Of a stretch of 9,374 bases of DNA, positions 6,859 through 9,374 are shown one piece after another; the first letter of the stretch is position 1; the number at the start of each line of letters is the position of its first letter. The position numbers and the translations under genes were made by a program. The DNA is taken from assembly GCA_003157715.1 (NCBI GenBank), contig PMKK01000232.1, forward strand, positions 1 to 9,374, read 5' to 3'. This DNA comes from Actinomycetota bacterium. GTDB taxonomy: Bacteria; Actinomycetota; Thermoleophilia; UBA2241. Below the pieces are notes generated by a model that made no database searches, had not been told where the DNA came from, and saw only the letters and a list, made by a program, of their open reading frames with translations.

Positions 6859-7696
6859 CGATTCCGCCCGCAGCGCCGAAGGTTCCCGCGCGGCGGCGGC
6901 GCGCGCCGCCGTCGCGGAGCTCCGCGACGGCATGACGATCGGCCTTGGCTCGGGTCGGGCCGTAGCGGCCGTGATCGATCTTGCCGCGCGGCGCTGGCCG
7001 TCCGGACCGCCGCTGCTGGCCGTGGTCGCCTCGTCGGCGACCGAGAGCCAGGCCCGCGCCGCGGGTTTCGCCGTCGTCTCGCTCGACGAGCTCTACCTCA
7101 AGCGGAGCGGCCTGCACGACGCAGGACTTGCCTCACCGATGCTGCTCGACCTCGCTATAGACGGCGCCGACGAGGTCGATCCGCGACTCGATCTGATCAA
7201 GGGCGGCGGCGGCGCCCTGCTGCGCGAGAAGCTCGTGGCGCGCGCTGCGAGGCGATTCCTCATCGTGGTAGAAGACGACAAGGTCGTGACTCGGCTGGGT
7301 GAGCATCACGCCTTGCCGGTCGAGGTCGTGCGGTTCGCTTGGCGGGCGACCAGGCGGTCGCTGCTCGAGCTCGTGCCCGCGGCGCGGCTGCGGCGCGGCG
7401 GCGACGGGCAAGCATTCGTCACCGGCGAGGGGCACTACATCGTCGACTGCACGCTCGAGAGCGACCGCACACCGGAGGTCGACCGAGCCCCGGAGGTCGA
7501 CCGCGGGCTCGAGGTCGACCGCACGCTCGAGAGCGGGCGCGAGGAGTCCGGCGGCGAGGGCCTGGCCGCCCTCGCCGCCGGACTCAAAGCGCTGCCTGGT
7601 GTGGTCGACCACGGCCTGTTTCTCGGCATGGCCGATGAAGTCGTCGTGGGCCATGCCGACGGCAGCGTCGAACGGCGGCTGCGGGGCGCCCGCTAA
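6848..7696 (+). CDS. rpiA: Ribose-5-phosphate isomerase A, with a hexapeptide-repeat insertion
   Basis: This 282-residue cytoplasmic enzyme interconverts ribose 5-phosphate and ribulose 5-phosphate in the non-oxidative pentose phosphate pathway. Core motifs: phosphate loop GLGSGRA (32-38, in place of the common GTGST), VVASSATES (59-67), DGADEVD (105-111) with the catalytic Asp pair, KGGGGALLREK (118-128) with the conserved Lys and catalytic Glu, EDDKVVTRLG, PVEV, and C-terminal PGVVDHGLF (250-258). Family members are usually about 220-240 residues. The excess is explained by a short N-terminal extension, about 15 extra residues between SLDEL and DGADEVD, and a block of five six-residue repeats at 202-231 between HYIVDC and the C-terminal motif. 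ATG 6848 is the first possible start after an in-frame stop at 6830-6832, and no clear Shine-Dalgarno precedes it. It could work with the upstream sugar-type kinase by feeding pentose phosphates into central metabolism, but it is also a housekeeping enzyme. Confidence 0.94.
   Translation: MSADDSARSAEGSRAAAARAAVAELRDGMTIGLGSGRAVAAVIDLAARRWPSGPPLLAVVASSATESQARAAGFAVVSLDELYLKRSGLHDAGLASPMLLDLAIDGADEVDPRLDLIKGGGGALLREKLVARAARRFLIVVEDDKVVTRLGEHHALPVEVVRFAWRATRRSLLELVPAARLRRGGDGQAFVTGEGHYIVDCTLESDRTPEVDRAPEVDRGLEVDRTLESGREESGGEGLAALAAGLKALPGVVDHGLFLGMADEVVVGHADGSVERRLRGAR
7451..7540 (+). repeat. 18-bp minisatellite, five in-frame units, inside rpiA
   Basis: Five abutting 18-bp units start at 7451, 7469, 7487, 7505 and 7523. 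Each encodes a hexapeptide of the form (T/A/G)-(P/L)-E-(V/S)-(D/G)-R. The outer units 1 and 5 match each other at 16 of 18 bases, and units 2 and 3 at 15 of 18. The three middle units each contain the palindrome GGTCGACC, spaced 18 bp apart. The block accounts for almost exactly the 30 residues by which this part of the protein exceeds E. coli RpiA. Confidence 0.9.
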
Positions 7697-7744
7697 GGAG
7701 TCGGAGCGCCCGCACCGACGATTCCCGATCGGCTTCACACACTC

Positions 7745-7783
7745 TTGAGGATTGAAGCGGCACTCTTCACGCTTGCTTAGCGT
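7745..7783 (+). promoter_or_regulatory. Weak promoter candidate before the cNMP-CBS-DUF294 gene
   Basis: This is the least GC-rich stretch of the window. TTGAAG (7752-7757) and TAGCGT (7778-7783) resemble -35 and -10 boxes, but the 20-bp spacer is longer than ideal. The -10 candidate is the same hexamer as the one before the MFS gene. A transcript starting here would have a leader of about 110 nt. Confidence 0.25.
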
Positions 7784-7813
7784 CCATTGGGCGACATTGA
7801 AGAGAAGGCAAGC
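7763..7813. other. Possible stem-loop in the leader of the signalling gene
   Basis: CTCTTC (7763-7768) pairs with GAAGAG (7799-7804), and separately GCTTGC (7771-7776) pairs with GCAAGC (7808-7813). The two pairings cross, so only one can form at a time. ATTGAAG also occurs directly repeated at 7751-7757 and 7796-7802. Such alternatives could be regulatory, but six-base stems with long loops are weak evidence. Confidence 0.2.
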
Positions 7814-7816
7814 AGA

Positions 7817-7858
7817 GCAACGCGGCGATCGCGACGATCGCATGGCAAAGCGGCGATC
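7817..7858. repeat. Near-identical 14-bp direct repeat, 28-bp period, flanking an inverted repeat
   Basis: Bases 7817-7830 and 7845-7858 match at 13 of 14 positions (GCAA, one variable base, GCGGCGATC). Between and overlapping them, GCGATCG (7825-7831) and CGATCGC (7835-7841) form a perfect 7-bp inverted repeat with a 3-bp spacer. The layout, 44 to 85 nt ahead of the next start codon, is operator-like. Confidence 0.5.
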
Positions 7859-7901
7859 ACTTGACCACGCCGCCACGTGAGCGGCAAGGGAGCCAGGGAA
7901 C

Positions 7902-9374
7902 ATGAACACTGCCATGCTGGCATCGGGGGCGACGCGGGTCGCCGATCGAGCGCTTGACGATCGAGTCGCCGAGCGCGCCGACTTCCTAGTCGGGCACGAG
8001 CCTTTCAAGGGACTCAGCCGGCACGACCTCGAGCGCGTCGCGGCTGCGCTCCACGAGCGCGTCGCGGTGGCCGGCGAGATGGTGCTGGTGGAGAGCGGCC
8101 CTCCGGGGACCGAGCTCTATGTGGTTCGGGAAGGCACCTTCGAGCTCACCCACAAACAGACCCTCGTCGCCATCCTCACGAGCGGCGAGGTCTTCGGCCA
8201 CCCGACGCTGCTCACCGGCTTGCCGCCGGAGTTGAGCACGCGGGCCAGGCAGGATTCGATGCTCTATGTGATCCCCAAAGAGGTCGCACTGGACGTCTTG
8301 AGCCGTCCCCAGGGGCTGCGCTTCGTGGCCGCCAGCCTGCGCGAGCGTCTCCTTGACGCCGCCAGGACAATGCGTGCCCTGCCCGACGTGGTCAATCGTC
8401 CGGTGACCTCGCTACTTCGCAGCGCCCCGCTCTTCTGCGATCCGAACGCGACCGCGCGCGAGGCGGCCGGCCTCATGCAGGCCGAGAAGCGCTCGGCACT
8501 GCTCGTGCGTACCCGCGACGGTCTCGGCATCGTGACCGACCGCGACCTGAGAGACAAGGTCCTGGCGAACGGCCTTTCGTCCGAGACGCCGGTGAGCGCC
8601 ATCATGACCCGGCCGGTCAAGACGGTGTCCTCGGACGCACTCGCTCCGGAGGCCGCCATCGAGATGATGGCCGCCGGGGTCGACTTTCTGCCGGTCGTGG
8701 ATGCCGGCGGCGCGGTCGTCGGCGTCCTTTCGGCCAGCAACCTCATGACGCTCGACGCGCGCAGCCCGTTTGCGCTGCGCCGCACGATCTACGCTGCACA
8801 CACCCTCGATGAGGTCGTCAGGGCCGCCGGCGACGTCCCCCAGCTGTTCGTCGACCTGATGGCGTCTCATCTCGACGCATCCGCGTTGACGCGCGTTCTT
8901 ACGCTGCTCCACGACGCCGTGACGCAGCGCGTGCTCGAACTGGCCGTCGAAAAGTACGGCGAGCCCCCGGTCGCCTACGCCTGGCTGGCCTTCGGCAGCG
9001 CCGCCCGCAGCGAGCTCAACCTCGTCTCCGACCAGGACAACGGACTGGCCTACGACGACACCGCAGACCCGTCCGTCGAGGACTACTTTCGGCTGCTCGC
9101 AGAAGACGTCAACGAGGGGTTGTGCCGCTGCGGCTACACCCTTGACGTGCACGCCACCGTCGCGAGCAACTGGCAGTGGCGCCTGCCGCTCTCGAAGTGG
9201 TGCGCGGTCTTCTCGCGAGCGCTTGAGGGCAGAGACGTGAATCGCCTTGCCCGGGCCAGCGTCGCCTTCGACTTTCGCCAGATCGCCGGCGACCTGCCCG
9301 TCGCACGGACGCTCACCGACATCATCCGCGAGGCGCCCCAGCATGGTCCCTTCATGAGCGGTCTGGCAGCACTG
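7902..9374 (+). CDS. cNMP-binding / CBS-pair / DUF294 nucleotidyltransferase-like signalling protein (3' partial)
   Basis: The frame is open from ATG 7902 to the right edge with no stop, giving 491 codons. AAGGGAG at 7886-7892, nine bases upstream, is a good ribosome-binding site. Residues about 28-150 form a cyclic-nucleotide-binding-like beta roll (ESGPPGTELYVVREGTFEL, then GEVFGHPTLLTG). Residues about 165-285 are a CBS pair, with LLVRTRDGLGIVTDRDLRDKV, VSAIMTRPVKTV and FLPVVDAGGAVVGVLSASNL. Residues about 300-450 are the DUF294 nucleotidyltransferase-like domain, with GSAARSE (365-371) and SDQDN (376-380) in place of the usual GS-x-x-R-x-E and TDQDN. The start of the DUF294 C-terminal helical domain follows and is cut off. 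Complete members are about 600-640 residues. They resemble the GlnD uridylyltransferase head and are thought to be cytosolic sensors of adenine nucleotides; the reaction is not established. It is probably transcribed from its own promoter in the 205-bp gap. Confidence 0.9.
   Translation, partial: MNTAMLASGATRVADRALDDRVAERADFLVGHEPFKGLSRHDLERVAAALHERVAVAGEMVLVESGPPGTELYVVREGTFELTHKQTLVAILTSGEVFGHPTLLTGLPPELSTRARQDSMLYVIPKEVALDVLSRPQGLRFVAASLRERLLDAARTMRALPDVVNRPVTSLLRSAPLFCDPNATAREAAGLMQAEKRSALLVRTRDGLGIVTDRDLRDKVLANGLSSETPVSAIMTRPVKTVSSDALAPEAAIEMMAAGVDFLPVVDAGGAVVGVLSASNLMTLDARSPFALRRTIYAAHTLDEVVRAAGDVPQLFVDLMASHLDASALTRVLTLLHDAVTQRVLELAVEKYGEPPVAYAWLAFGSAARSELNLVSDQDNGLAYDDTADPSVEDYFRLLAEDVNEGLCRCGYTLDVHATVASNWQWRLPLSKWCAVFSRALEGRDVNRLARASVAFDFRQIAGDLPVARTLTDIIREAPQHGPFMSGLAAL

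Noticed and set aside
7477..7520. GGTCGACC palindromes every 18 bp as protein-binding sites
   Set aside because: They fall out of the coding repeat (Glu-Val-Asp-Arg codons) inside rpiA, and 18 bp is not close to a whole number of helical turns. The protein-level repeat is the simpler explanation.
7700..7732. Intrinsic terminator after rpiA
   Set aside because: GTCGG/CCGAC with a 10-base loop and the palindrome CCGATCGG are present, but the stems are short and no T-run follows.
8412..9344. 310-codon - strand frame at the right edge
   Set aside because: It is antisense to the cNMP-CBS-DUF294 gene, whose + strand frame shows CBS and DUF294 motifs and a good ribosome-binding site.

Overview
This is a very GC-rich window (roughly 70% by eye) in which every recognisable gene lies on the + strand. 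The codon use, the frequent GTG and ATG starts with 4-8 nt overlaps, and the TANNNT box placed directly before a start codon all suggest a high-GC actinobacterium. A soil lineage such as the Thermoleophilia/Solirubrobacterales would fit, but that placement is inference and no phylogenetic marker settles it. There is no mobile element, CRISPR array, tRNA or rRNA that I can see. No gap between genes exceeds about 205 bases.

Region 1 (1-5102) reads as one transcription unit. It holds a 5'-truncated class III PLP aminotransferase of the GSAM-like type, a GntR-family regulator with a UTRA ligand domain, an APC-family permease that overlaps the regulator by 8 nt, and an FGGY carbohydrate kinase that overlaps the permease by 4 nt. 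Together they form a ligand-sensing catabolic module: an amino compound comes in through the permease, a PLP enzyme and a sugar/polyol-type kinase act on it, and the GntR protein responds to it or to an intermediate. The substrate cannot be named from the sequence.

Region 2 (5103-6847) is an MFS transporter of the 14-helix DHA2 drug-efflux type. It is probably transcribed separately from a leaderless promoter: TAGCGT ends 6 nt before the ATG, with no Shine-Dalgarno. An imperfect 44-bp-period direct repeat fills the gap before it. After it comes a short gap with a tandem 19-bp duplication, a perfect 6-bp hairpin and a doubtful 39-codon reading frame.

Region 3 (6848-9374) holds ribose-5-phosphate isomerase A (rpiA). 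It has all the core active-site motifs, but an extra block of five hexapeptide repeats (an in-frame 18-bp minisatellite) sits just before its C-terminal conserved motif. A 205-bp repeat-rich gap follows. The last gene is a long reading frame, open to the end of the window, for a cNMP-binding / CBS-pair / DUF294 nucleotidyltransferase-like signalling protein.

The most unusual sequence-level feature is the recurrence of short tandem or near-tandem duplications (18, 19, 24, 28 and 44 bp periods) at five places. Most lie in gaps or dispensable protein segments, and the one inside rpiA is the most notable. I did not find a clearly new multi-gene system. The best candidate is the aminotransferase-GntR-APC-FGGY kinase operon.
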